This document shows, one piece after another, positions 20,451-33,965 of a stretch of DNA of 64,000 nucleotides. This DNA is from Liolophura sinensis (Eukaryota; Mollusca; Polyplacophora; Chitonida; Chitonidae). Under the pieces are notes generated by a model. That model was not told where the DNA came from and made no database searches. It worked only from the letters and a program-made list of their open reading frames with translations. Numbering within the stretch: position 1 is the first letter of the stretch; each line of letters starts with the position of its first letter. The stretch spans positions 71,206,028 through 71,270,027 of the forward strand of contig NC_088295.1 in the NCBI RefSeq assembly GCF_032854445.1, read 5' to 3'. The translations under genes and the position numbers were made by a program.

Positions 20451-23400
20451 TCACGTCAGACTGCGTTGATGAACTCATGAGCGTCGTCGACCTCATAATG
20501 TCGCCATGTCTTCTCTTTACATAAAATGGAGGTGCTGTGAAAATAATGTGCATTTGTGCATAATGTTTACAAGAAAAGACAACACTAGACCAATTGCATA
20601 CATGAGTCGATGATGTATCCCACATAAAGTTTAAAAAAGCATACATTTTTTTTTACCGCGGTTCAAGGTAAGCTAAATCGCGCACATTTACAAAATCGAA
20701 AGAGTCGCCATGTCATAAATTTTAACAGATATGGCGAAGCAACTGTTTCCGCTGACGGCAACGGAACCTTTTTTTTGTTTTTTACCCACATGTGCGTATC
20801 GGTTTGCGGTTCCGGTTTCGCGAAAATAGCGTATCCCATGGCTTCCTGACAATCAAAGATTAAAAGTTGATTTCTCGTGTCACCAAGCACGCCACAAAAA
20901 AACGGTTGTAGCCCTAATAATGCAGCATTTGTTGTGTTTCTTTAAAATGTCCCTTATCCTTACTTAATCGGAAGTGAATACCTTATTATAACACAGACCG
21001 TGAAAGGTCTTATACTTTGTGATCACATACCTGACATAATGATCGATATTTCGGACAAAAGTTTAGAAAGTTTGAACTCAAACGTTCGGTTAAAAGTCTT
21101 GGTTTTTAGGTTTCTGTAACAGTGCTTCAGGCCATATTTACATACACAGTATGCAGGATCTTGTGAAGGCTAATGTGATTCGTACAAATAATAATAGTAG
21201 ATAAGGTGCCCTATTCGCTGAAACACACAGTCATACTAAAGGAACCGTCTTCAAGAAAAAAATCGCCATATATACTAGCAATTTGAGATAAGCTATTCTT
21301 CGGCTCAAGCCATCCAACTTATAATTTGACATTTAAGTGCTTGCTTTTCGCTTACAAAAACCTTAAATGATCTCTTCCAACCCAGGATGCCAAATATGAG
21401 TGAAGTCTCTGGTAATAATTACTATATTTAGGTGAGTTATAAGTTGGATCAAAGTCACAGTAGATGGATGAGGTCAAACAACAACGAATATAGCTGAGAA
21501 AAGGAACAGTCTTCAACTCTTCCAAAATTTCTGTCAGAAAGTATCCAATACAAATGTCTATCCATGTACAGTCAGTTATACACTTCTACATGGCCAGAAG
21601 GAATATATTATTTTAGAGGCAAATACTGTAATGTTGCAACGCTGCAACGCTACAAAGCGACTAACTGCACCACACAGTTTTGGAATATTACACTACTTGG
21701 TGGATTATCGACAAGATGGAAGAAATCAAACACCTGTCGAGACTGACATGTTCACCAGACTGAAACTTCATCGTGTAGCTGTTAAGCCACGATGTGTATG
21801 CAGCCAAGAAGAACCAACGTCAGCCACGGTTCCTTGGATATTAATGGAATTGATTAATACAAAAGACAACAAAATTGGGAGGCCGAATCATTCCAACTCA
21901 TGCCTAAATACGTCCTGCATATTGCTAGGAAAGAAAAAATAACTTTTAGCAGAACAAAGTTGAGATTCATAATAATTAAGGTTGATGTCATCTCGAAAGT
22001 TTTGATCACTTTCGGGAAACATCATCATTACTTATGTTTCAGTATGGAGAAATCCAACCGTCTGAGTGCATTAAGTATCAAAAGCCTGATATGACTTCAC
22101 TAGTCACAATATGATCAAAAAGGCCATAACTGAATCATGTGCTTCAAGTAGATTTATCTTCATTCTACACAAATAATTCGAACAATATTTATGGATGGTG
22201 TTTAGTGGTCCTTCATTTCACATATTTTCATGGTCTATTTTTGTAGTGTTTTACCTTTAAAAGGCGTATTGTTTATGTGTATTAAAACCTTTGAGTGTGT
22301 TTATAGAAAATATTTTGAAGTGTAAACTGTTGACCACTGTGAGTCATAACGTTACTGTGTATTAAATGTGATGACAGCACCACATATTGAGTAATTCTAG
22401 ACTTATGGCATCTAATAATTTGGAATTTTCGTTACTCTATTCGTCACCAAATATCGTTGGCGAACCAATCGTTGGCCATCTGAGAATTTCGCGTTTGATT
22501 AGTTTTGAAACAGATCGAGAGGCCCTCTTCAGTTCACGATCTGTTGGCCATTGGTCTAAACGAGATTCAGACTAAGTTTGAAAAATCTCGGGACAAGCGC
22601 GACATCGCTGTCGTCATCAGCAAAGAAAGATGAAAGTAGTTCCACGTGGCGCTCAGGAGAGATGACGAAAGCGAATCTACAGAGTAATGACGGAATAGTG
22701 ATATTGGCGATCGTGCCCTATTGATTGTTGTTTCGGTTACTAAAACTAATTAAAGCTGTTTGTGAAAATTATACAGCAAGTTTTTCTTTTATATTTCACA
22801 AATTTTTTTAAATACTCTTATAATTTATAATTTAACCATTGCTACAACTAGAGACATATACAAGTAAATGTTGTAAAAACAAGGTATATAGATATATATA
22901 TATATGGCCAATTAGGAACTGGAAGTTCGCTATATGGTAAATACACGACCCAGATTTATTTTATAAATTTTATAAAGTCCCTTAGACTTTCATGTAAATC
23001 ATTGCATTTTGCCTCATGACTGATCTGTATGACTGGAGGCAAACAGCATACCAACAATTACGAGTGGAAATGTGTCATTTCATCGGCATCCACCATATTG
23101 TACATAAATCACGACAAAGCCCGCTCCATTGTAATAGGCGGTGGGACAATATTCGGCGGTGTACTTCTCGGCATTCTGTATGTCACGAATTTTATGATTG
23201 GAATCACAGCGTTGAAACAAACCTTGCCAACAGAATAAAGCATATGCATTAGAATAAAGTACGAGATGTAGATATGAAATGTGACTGTCTACTACTGCCA
23301 ATGCAACCGACCCAGCGTGATACTGCACTGTAGGCCTGCGGAGGCTGTCACACCTCTTCTTACTTCTGGATACTGGAGCTTCATCAGCAAAGGAAGAAAA

Positions 23401-26400
23401 TCCGGATACATGAGATTAATAAAGGTGATGAAGCAATTCTCTGAAACGTGAATATGTAATACCAGAAAACTGCTCACGAAGTGTGACTCTCAGCTGAGCT
23501 GACATTAATTCAGAATATCACTCAGTAAATATTTGATTTTGAATGGTCTCTCCTCCTTTTAAATGGAATCGCCCATGGTTAACCGACATGTGTTTTTACA
23601 TTTACTTGCGTCCCCTACCGGTAGGTCTTCAGTCTGGGAACATTTTAAGTAATTTTAGTTAGTTTATCATATTTACAGTTACAGCTGTACAATTTATTCT
23701 AGGAACAGTTCGTTAATTTTCATTGATGGTGCACAAACCGGCATATCAAAGCCGGGTTGTTTTCTTCATCTCGGGCTTCTGCGGGTCAGAGAGCTTTTGC
23801 CATATCACTCGATCTCTCTCAAGAAATGCATGTGATTTTTATTACATTTATTCTGATCGTGGAGGCAATAGTCCATGTACCGATCAAAAAGTTACTGTGA
23901 CGCCGACGCACTTTGGGATTATAGTTCCATACATGCATGTAGGCCTTCCGATATCGGAGTTGCACGGTTTTCAGAGAGGCCATTGTGTCACTCCGCGACA
24001 GGAATCTCGTTTGAAATGTTATTTCAACTAATCAAGACCAATCGCGAACCTGTTGTCAAAATACAGTCGTTAAATTTAATTGGAAACGGTATGAAAGTTA
24101 CCGTTGCAATCAAGAACTAATCGTCCGCGATCTTGAAACTTCGCCTTTGAAACGCTCCCGATTTTTTGCCACGCTCCCTAAGTTTGCCCAGTCCATGGTG
24201 CTATTAGAGGGGTGTAATTTGCTGCTATTTTAGCATTTACATGAACACCTAGAATAAAACCCTTTCTGAAATAAACTGACAAGCGGCCATCTTTTATCTG
24301 TGGCTATTTGGCAATTATCACACTGTTGTCCCTTTTCTGGTTTTACTCTCCATGCTATTTTACTATGTAATATTTATGTGCAAAATGCAAATATAAGAGA
24401 GATGCACACGTATGCTTAAATACGGGTTGTCGTCATAAGACACTGAAAGCCACAGGTATGCTTTAGGTGACAGAGCTAGATTAAGAAGGTATCACATAAG
24501 CTAGAGGGGCCATAGTCAGACTTATTTACCACATGTCGTAAACAGGAAATTAAAAAGACTGAAAGACAGCACAGTCTGGAAATGTCTTAAATTTATGTTT
24601 TTGGGATTTCCGGCATCTGATGGTAGTTGCCAGGGCTCTCGACAAGTAAATATAGAGCAAAAAATAGCCCACAACCTGGCACTTCGTTTACAAGTCTAAC
24701 AACGCAAGCTTTTTAAACTCCATTTAGCTTAAACTGTCCATGGTTCGTGCTGAGGATTGTGTTCTTTAAAAGAGTGATAAATTCTGGAGGCAGAGTCTCA
24801 CTGAGACATGCAAAAAGCTCCACGGATTATGCAGAGTTTTACACACCATGGCTCACTGGTAGATATATATACCCAGTGCTGGCGTTTAAACTCGTCCTGG
24901 GCTTCGTCTAGATATAGACAAATCCGTTTTAATTATGCATTACTTCAAGCCAACATGAGCTAACATTGCAACTGCAAAGATACATTGGGGTAATCGAAGG
25001 GATCTGTGGTCTATCGACGGAGAGTTTTCCCATAATCCCACGATGTACCAAGAATTTATACCAACAAATTATGCAGTGTCCTAAAAATACCACTGAGAGA
25101 TTAACAGTGGTTTTAATAATACTAAATGATAAATGCAATGCGGATTTTCCTAAGACGATGACATGTTGCAGGGGCTATTTTTCAGTAACTTTCAGTACTA
25201 CAAAGTAGCAAAATAAATCCCGCAAAAATATATTCAGTTAACGGCCAAAACTACCTAAATTATCCCTTTCCAGTAGAGATGAACGTGCAGAGTCACTGCT
25301 TTCCTGGTTACGACTCTTGCGGCAAAATTTGCCTTCGTCTGCCCAGCATATTGGCCCGATCATGTGCGTTGTGGGTATAGTTCCACTACGAGGGTGAAAA
25401 ATAAAGGTCCAGCATCCTTTCAGCACAAGTACAAAGCTATGATTACGAATGCAGAGTGCATGGGAAAGTACAGCCTCTCGTCTGATGCACTATTGTCACT
25501 ATGTATAAGTGCTCATGGATTAGAAGATCCTAAGTAGTTTGTAAGAAGTCCATTAAGTTTTTAGCACACGGGTTAATCGTTTATGATTTTATGCCAATTT
25601 CTTTTTCCTTTATTTTAATAATTTCATTTACAGTCACGTTCATGTAGCAATAAAGTAGTTTCGAGTACTTTTGTTGGTATTGGTCAACATTATTTTTCCC
25701 CTTATTTCAATCATTTCATTTACAGTCATGTTCGAGATTTCACTAAATCATACAGAAATTACGGAGCTTCGAGTTCCCAGCAAAAGCAACGACATCTTAT
25801 ACTGGACAAAAAAAAATAAGGAAGAACTAGTCAAATTACAAATGTTTTAATCAGAAAAAATTGTAATACATGTACATTACAATAATCTCATGCCTGATGT
25901 GAATCTACTTAAAACGCCACGGGGGTTATGTGATTTCATCAGTCGTGAATTACAAGTTTAAATGTCAAATTTCGAAATGTATCCCAAGCAGATTAGCATA
26001 CGTGTCACGCAGTACGTCTTCATGGTATTGTCGTGCTGTGACAGTGATCAGGACATGGCGTGGGCTGCCTGATTGTGGTCTGTATTCACATGGATACGGT
26101 CGTATTTTCGAGAACTTTCAATACGAACTGGAACTTTTTTTAATAGTATATATTCAGGTCAACATCCTTAATGAATTAACAGGCGTCTTGCGGTAAATGA
26201 TCCAGGAAATGATACCAGTGGTATCACAGAAGACCTCCATCTGGCCTTTATGGCCGTAAGTGAAGTGTCAGCCTATAGACCACAAAGATGTCCTTCCGTT
26301 CATCAGCCCACATGACCTTGGCATTCCGCCGCCCGTGTTCAACAAGTCATCCATCAGCATTGCTTGACAACATCGCAACTATTATCCAGGACTGTGATTT

Positions 26401-27714
26401 GTACTTCTTCAGCCTAATTAGATATCTTATTAGCCTACCCCTCGGGACGTCCACACAAATCCCACCACCATGAGATCATGGGAATCTCACACAGGGATAA
26501 TCAGACAACTCTAGAGATTTCTTAGTTTCTTAAACGCTCTATCATTTGGCACTCACATTGAGAAATAGGACTTGCATCTGTTCAGCAGGACAATATAAAG
26601 CATCTTGTTTTGCAGAGAAATCAAACTTTAAACCCTAAAAAAGTAATTTGTCATAATTTAGCTGAACCACTTTGTGGCTCAAGTTGAGAATCGCAATATT
26701 TACGTCTGCTGTCAAAGTTTTGATTACGATGGAAGTAATCGTTCCCTAATAATGATGATAGCAGCTGCCACTGCGGATGACTTCCCCATGGCCTGTCGGA
26801 TACACTGGTTCCGTTCACATCGTTATCTGTAAACACTGGCCAGACCAAGAGGAAGGCATGCAGCCTTTCCTAAAAAATGAAGCAAAGCTCTAGATTGCCA
26901 TCGATAACGAACTGTAACTGCACACCTTTGGCTGAGAGATTGCACAAATGACAAATGTGAGCAAGGGTGCAGCATCATTGTGTGGTGCTGCTACTGTAAG
27001 CAGGCAGTATAAAATTCTTTTCATTAGCCGCGCTTAAAGGTTACTTTCTGTTGTATCTCATATAATCAGTCTGTCTGCTAACAATAATTCAGAATCATGA
27101 ACTGAAGACATAATCGTACTTTGCCATAATCGTTAAAGCAGATCAGCAGTGCTGCGCCTTCCAAACTGCAGATAGATGGTTTGATTCCACTGAATCGATT
27201 CAGTCTAAAACGGAAGAAAAACGGCAGAATTTGGTGATCAAACATCAGAAAATCTACTCCACTACGATCAAGCCAATGCTGACCTTGTGACGTCACAGAG
27301 GTACATTCGCTGCAGGCACCTGGGTCTTTGCTATGTGTACAATACACTTAACAGGAAACAATCGCTATACCTTTACAGCTAATTTCGAGATTATGCTATG
27401 TCCAAGTGTGGCTCGCGACCCCAATGACATAAGGCAGGATACTGTAAAGTTACATACATGGCCTAAAAATGCCACATACTGAAAAAAATGGACCAGATCG
27501 CATTAAAAACGCCCTTTGATTTACGGGGAACTCGATCGTAGTCGTATGAGTCATACCTCCTGAAAGAAAAGGCTGACTGATGAGCCTTATAAGACACCCC
27601 TCCTCTCCAAAAAAAAAGACGTCCGAATTTTCACTACGGAAAAGACTTACTTATTGTTTGAAACAGAAGGCTGTGCTATAAACCTTGAGGAGCCTTTAGC
27701 CTTTACCCTACAAC
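20451..27714. other. Intergenic, no confident gene
   Basis: I see only short open frames. One at 23029-23238 is described separately. No repeats beyond short AT runs (for example near 22890-22906) were recognised. Confidence 0.45.
23029..23238 (+). CDS. Possible small membrane protein or terminal exon (unproven)
   Basis: A 69-codon open frame starting at an ATG and ending at taa. It carries a long uncharged stretch, about residues 34-62, beginning SIVIGGGTIFGGVLLGILYV, which looks like a single membrane helix with a GGG motif. A sequence gcaaacag|cata at 23040-23050 could be a splice acceptor, making this a last exon. I recognise no family, and the frame overlaps another open frame. It could be chance. 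Confidence 0.2.
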   Translation: MTGGKQHTNNYEWKCVISSASTILYINHDKARSIVIGGGTIFGGVLLGILYVTNFMIGITALKQTLPTE

Positions 27715-27960
27715 GGGGCCTCCGTGGCTCAGTTGGTTAGCGGGGTAACGCACCTTAAGGTCTCAGGAGCCTCTCACCAATGGAGTTACTGTGAGTTGCT
27801 TCCTCTCTGGTCATACGTGGGAAGGTCTACCAGGTACCTGCGGATAGTCGTGGGTTTCCGCCGGGCTCTGTCCGGTTTCCTAACACCATAATGCTGGCCG
27901 CCGGCGTATAAGTGAAATATTCTTGAGTACGGCGTAAACACCAATCAAATAAATAAATAC
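27715..27960 (+). mobile_element. SINE family A, most complete copy
   Basis: It has a tRNA-like head (ggcctccgtggctcagttgg ttagcg), the middle region and the 3' end cttgagtacggcgtaaacac with tail aaataaataaata. The B-box part of the head (normally gagttcaagtccagctcatgc-like) is deleted after ctgtgagtt, so the internal promoter is probably damaged. Confidence 0.85.
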
Positions 27961-28861
27961 AAGGGCCACAAGGTTACAGGGCAGCCCTCCAGCTCAGTTC
28001 ACACCTCCCCCACAGGCCGTGGTGCGTGACGTGCCTTGAAGCCCGTAACGCGAACCTAGACAAAATTTAAATTCGTGCTTCTGTCTGTTACCAATCGCTG
28101 TTTCCATTCAATAGAATTCAAACCTTATCTATTTTTCCATGCTTTTGTGAAACATAAAAGATTAGATCCATTGTTAATTCACTGGTGTTAGTGACACCAC
28201 TGATCGGACTGCATGAATCCTCGTGTCGCAGTCTGTATCGCTTGGCTATAAAAATTTATTGTGGACTACGAGGCCGTGCCAAATTCTCCACATGTACTAC
28301 CATAATTACCATAATTGCATTGATATCCAATTCGTGTCAGACGGAAGCGAGTTTGTGTCATCTGCGTGGCGGGCATGTGAGCGAAAATCGGTCATCGTAT
28401 CTCTCAGTCGCTATGCTGTACACGCTTTTCCAGGATCTAATACAACTCCGGTAGCCTGTCTTTCAAAATATTTTTTGTAAAACTATTTTACTTATATGAT
28501 TTCCATGGTGCTAATTAAGAGGTATACACGTAGGGGTAATTATAGATTAAGTCATACGATGGCTTCAGGAAAAGCACACAGTAGGTAGGCATAATGCATG
28601 GATGCGGCAATGCTTTGCAGGGCTTGTCAATACATAATCTCAGCAGGTCTTACCGGCATGACGTCAGCTGATGAGGGCTCCCCGGTCGAGAAGATAGGCA
28701 GAAGGTTCAACTTTAATGAGTTTTTTTTTAAATAGGACTTTATTTTTAAATGCGGTTTACATATTAACATAGCATAAATATTGTGTCTAGGGCATTTTTA
28801 GTGTGAAAATAAGTCGTTGGGAGTCTCATTTAAATCCTGAGACACCAGATTCCATGCAAAT

Positions 28862-29090
28862 GAACAGAGAACCTTCTGTGGCTCAGCGATTAACACACCT
28901 GCTCACTAAAAAGCAAAAGCCCTTGACCAGTGAGATGGTATGTTCTAAACCGACAACCGTAGTAATGTAAGGAGGCTCGGACGAGACATGACGAGTTTAG
29001 ATACCAGCACCTCGATTTTGCCCGGTTTTCATGACACTAACCTTGCCACTTGGCCTTAAATGTAAAATCATTCCAAATGAATAAGGCAGT
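28862..29090 (+). mobile_element. Third type of tRNA-headed SINE
   Basis: The head accttctgtggctcagcgat taacacacctgctc resembles a tRNA 5' half with box A. The body (gaggctcggacgagacatga, tttgcccggttttcatgaca, ccttaaatgtaaaatc) differs from family A. No clear tail. Confidence 0.45.
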
Positions 29091-32000
29091 TATAACTGGA
29101 CGTCGGCATGAGACTGTTCTTACTGACATATCTGTGCTAATTTGTTAGGAGACCTAAATGGACTGCATCTTGTTAAGCAATGGTGGTCTTAAGGCAGCCT
29201 ACAAGAGAGAAAACAAGGACTATGGAAACTCAATACTGATAGACGTTTGTTCTTCCAAGCTCTTTCTCTGCATGCTCAAAATATGTTTTGCTGCTTATCA
29301 TCTGCGATCATTGAAGTATCAAAAAAGGTAAAAGGGGTACACATTCACTCAATTACTAAAACTTAGAAAATTTCTGTCTCGACAGTTTCAAACAGTTCAT
29401 CAAGGTACCACAATTCTTACCATGTACGTGCAGCGGCGTATTTCTGCCCTGTAAACATTTCTTATTTTAACACATTAGGGAACTACTTTTCCACAAACGC
29501 ACAAATGTGAAATACAAAGCTGAATATCAAGAATGAAGAAAGCGACATCTGTGTCAGGAGATTTCGGTTGTATGAAACAACACGTAACCTTTTTGTCCCA
29601 TGCACATTGTTGAATTACACTGTTAAATTGTAGTCACCATTGCTTTACATCTCAGTTTCAACCGTCACGGAATTCTTGTTGTTTTTATAGCTGTACATCT
29701 GTGGCCGTTATCAGGGCGGCTGTGATTGGTTGATTAATCATGCGCCCTTGTATTATACAGGTGTAATGCTCATTTGCCAAAAAGGTTAAATCGTTTAGTC
29801 TTAGGGTGGATGGTCTTAATCATTCTTACCCTGAAAGATTTTGAGGTCTGGGTCCTTGTCAGGTAGACACTTGTAACTTCGTCAGACGAACAATGTCGTT
29901 AACACGACATGTGTCGTAATGACACATGACATAAAAATATGGTCAGAAAAATGAGTATTTATTGTATTTTTCACTCCCCAAACCCTCAGGAAACTCATCT
30001 GGTTATATTTTGACTCATTTGGTTTGTTGGAGAAACTCACAGGAGTCGTCCATGACTAAGTTAACATTGTCATATGACTCAGTTTTCGAGTCGAATTAGG
30101 TCCATTGTATTACTCAGATCTTTGAGTCAGTTGACCCAAGCTTTTCTCTTGGGATTGGATAAGCGTCACGAAGAAAGCGATAATTCCAGTATAACGTCTT
30201 TGCTTCCATCAGTTCTAATACCACAAAGCTGGTTTGTAGCACCTTTAGAGAATGAGCCATTCATAGGATTACCATTCTGCTGCTTCCATGCGCCAGCACG
30301 ACTGAAGCTGAGAAATGCTCTAATCATTACAGGTATATGTTTGGAAGACGTTTCCACTTTCGTAAAATAACGCGGCCAAAGGGTAAAATGTGCCTGTACA
30401 AAAAATGATCACGAACAGAAAAGAGCATCTCAACATTTTCGGAGGAAGATGTATTCTAAAGGTAGCACACCAAGAGAGAACAGGGCGTTTATCAGCTCTC
30501 ACACTATGTGTAGTATGTTTTAAAGCGGTTTGAGAGGAAGGAAACTTAAGCATAATATGTGTATGTCCATTTCAAGACTTTCCGTCCCTTATCCTATAGT
30601 TATTTGTGATTATTACTCATACAGTACGGCACCAGTGGCGCAATAAAGTGTAAAAATTCACATCAACCAGACCCATTCTAAGATGCCGCCATCTTGCAGC
30701 ATTATATTCCTAAACTCTTCTGAAATAAAAATCAGACAGAAATAATCGAGTGCAAGAAATCGAAGAAACTATCAAGCAGAAATTGAGCTGTTTACGGTTT
30801 GGAAGTTTTCTTGGAGTAAGTTGTTTCCTGTGAAGATTGAACCTGTAGCTGCTGTTGTACAATTGCCTGTTTCGTAGGCAACCCATGGAAGGAGGTGTCC
30901 ATCGGAGTTTTCAGCACACTTGCGTAGAGACAGTGGCACCCCAAGCAGTCGTGTAGCCCAGTGTGTCGGCCCGTTTCTTCTTGGACAAAGATTTATCTAA
31001 CTGCCCACCGGGTTACGCCAACCTTCAAACGTCGAAATCCCATCAGGAATCGATCCATCGAAATCATTTTAAATTGCAGTGTTTATCGTTATCTCTGACT
31101 GGCTGAAGTCTGACACAATTCCAATGCGCTTTATAACAATTGAACATCTCTTAGGGATTTGTTTTTACACAGGGGACGCTTTCTTTGATTTTAAGTTAGT
31201 AACGACGGATACAACAATTCGTTCTCTTTTTTTCCATGTATTTAAATATTTTTTGTTCTCTGTTAAGTAAATCATAGCAAACAATCTTAAACGGGCATAC
31301 ACGTCTAGTACTAATCATTAAGAAATTTCCATGATTGATTTCGGTGACGGTAAAATTTATTTCAAATGATAGCGCGCACATGCCAGCTACATGCTAGGTG
31401 TATGTAGGCCGAGAAAGCAATGTTTTGCTGTTTTACAAATTCTATGGTAGTGTGTGTTAGTTGACGAACAAGGCACAGTATTTTGATGACAATCCCAGAG
31501 TCTTGCTTTCCTTCCAGAGACGGCATGACTTCCTGGAATGGCTCGGCAGATTCACAACCTCTGATATTTTCGTGATACTCTGAAGACTTCCATTTGTCAG
31601 TGAGATTGGCGTCAGCCATACATGTATAATCACCAAGCATGGCAGGGGCCAGCTTCATTGACGCTATTGTCGCGTGTGTTCTAATTTCAACATTCTATTT
31701 CCAGCTTTACACATTAGGCACAATGTATGTGTAAATTTCGGCTAGTGATGATATTTTCTCGCCTAAATCTGTATTACGTCATACAAGTAAAAATATTCTT
31801 CAAGGGGACCTAATGATGACTTAGTTAGTTTAAGCGTTGTTTTAACTAAGACCGAGATATCTTGATCAAAAGTGATCATGTACTCGAATTCGGCTCTGTA
31901 CGATTCTGCTACACAAGACTGTAAGTCAGGAGATTTGTCATCTACCAGAAAAATTGCCATGATTTTCTCCGCTCACTTTTGTTTCCTAAACCCATTACTG

Positions 32001-33160
32001 GCCGCCGTCATCGTAGCACGAAATTCGCTCGTACAACTTAAAACAGTTCCTGGTATACCAGACATTAAGGTGAGAATCAGGATTAATATACAAACGATGC
32101 ATTAAATAAAAGAAAAGACACATAACCCTATTTGCAATATGTGCCCATTTTACCTTTAGTTTAGAACAGTGCAAAGAAGCAGTCAATCTCGAAAGTTTGT
32201 CAGAAAGGCACGAACTGACTACGACTGTGTGATAGGCAAAGAAATGAGACGGAAGGTATGGCGCAGCTCAAGGATTCCAGCAGTAGCCCACAAGAGAGTT
32301 GGGCAGCATAATAATGAAGTAAAACTCAAATTAGCTTGTCGGTACTGATTCAGGTATAAAGGTTTAGCAACTATGCGATATTTGCACCCTGGAATAAAGA
32401 TTTCACTATATGACTATTTTCGCGTCATTTATCTATTCTTCGTAAAGTTTTGACAGCGGCCTTAATTTAATAGTTTTATATAAACTACAAATACGCGGGG
32501 TTGTTGTGGAGATAGGGTCTGAAAGAGAAATCACGTGTCAATTTGACGTGTCCGGGTCTTAAATATTAAATGAGGGCATTTCGTGTAGGAAACCAATTTT
32601 TCTGATTAGTTCAACTCTGGCTTAGTCCCAGTGGAAAGTGGTAGGTAAACTGCGTCTCCCACTTCAGCTGTTAGACCTAACAAAACCGCCTTGCTTCCCA
32701 AGCGCTTAGTTTACCACAGAATACAAATCTTCCAGAACTGTCTACACTGACAAGAGCTGTTATCATCCACCTCTTAAACCGTCGTGCGCTTGGATAGCCT
32801 GTAGGTTGAGTTTTGTAACACGGACTTCACCGACAGCTTGTGTGACCATGACGCCGCGCCAGTGGGCGATTCGATCGTTTAACATCGCCGCGTCAGCCCA
32901 ATCAGCATCATTTAGAGATGTCTCCTCGGGCACCTGCTAGGCGGAGCTGAGAACTTTTTATACGTTTCTGTGTCGATATCACTATTCCCCACTCTTACTT
33001 AATTAGCTATTTGACTAGAAGGAACATTGAAGAAAACGCAATAAAGCAATCTACAATGCAATGCAATCCTTTGCACAGGATGATAATTCAAAGTCCGTTA
33101 TCGTTTTAGCCTTAGGCTCAGAACACACACATTTGAAAAATGGTCGTACAATAATTGAGC
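29091..33160. other. Intergenic, no gene seen
   Basis: No convincing exon. An open frame on the minus strand near 31640 contains DYTCMA, which resembles the end of an Ig domain, but nothing Ig-like precedes it. 32780-32960 is relatively GC-rich and could be a regulatory island. Confidence 0.4.
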
Positions 33161-33965
33161 ACCTTTTCAGCACACCTGTGAGTACCTTATCAATACTTCT
33201 GTGAGCCCCTGATCAGCAAACACGTGATCAGCATTTCTGTGAGCTACTGCTCAGGACACCTGTGAGCACCTTATCAACACACTTGTGAGCACCTTATCAG
33301 TACACCAGTGAGCACCTGGTCAGCACATCCGTAAGTACCTAGTCACCATCCCTGCAAGCACCTGGTCAGCACATCCGTAAGTACCTAGTCACCAACCCTG
33401 CAAGCAGCTGGTCAGCACATCCGTAAGTACCTAGTCACCATCCCTGCAAGCACCTGGTCAGCACACCCGTAAACATCTGGACAGCACACCTATGAGCACC
33501 TTATCAGCACATCTGTGAGCACCTTATCACCCCATTGTAAGCGTCTGGTCAGGAATCGCCTGTCCAACACATCTGGAAGCACCTGGTCAGTACGCCTGTA
33601 AGCTCCTGGTATGTACATCCGTGAGTGCCTGGTAAGCACATCCGTAAGTTTCTGGTCAGTATATCTGTGAGTACCTGGTCAGCACACCTGTGAGTACTAG
33701 TTAGCCCATCTGTGAACACCTAATCGGTATACCTGTGAGCTCCTGGTCAGCACATGTCTGAACACCGGACCGGCACACCTCTGGGTGGCTTGTGAGCACA
33801 CATGTCAGCACACCTGTGAGTACTTGGTCAGCATACCTCTAATTACCTTGTCAGGACATCTGTGACTACCGGGTTAGCACATCTGTGAACACTTTGTTAG
33901 CATATCTAAGTAGCTGTACAGCATACAAGTGAGTACCTGATCAGCACACTTGTGATACCTGTCCA
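33160..33965. repeat. 23-bp minisatellite, about 35 degenerate copies
   Basis: The unit is close to agcacatctgtgagcacctg gtc. Around 33320-33470 three copies of a 46-base dimer (tggtcagcacatccgtaagt, acctagtcaccatccctgca) show recent higher-order amplification inside an older, diverged array. Confidence 0.85.

Noticed and set aside
26180-26350. Region reminiscent of a transposon (gcattccgccgcccgtgttc)
   Set aside because: I could not match it to a transposase motif on either strand, and no terminal repeats were seen.
27715-27800. Possible tRNA gene
   Set aside because: The tRNA-like sequence is the head of a SINE, with a deleted B-box region and a full SINE body following.
31362-31658. Minus-strand frame with DYTCMA, like the end of an Ig domain
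   Set aside because: Nothing upstream forms the rest of an Ig fold, and splice sites are not convincing.
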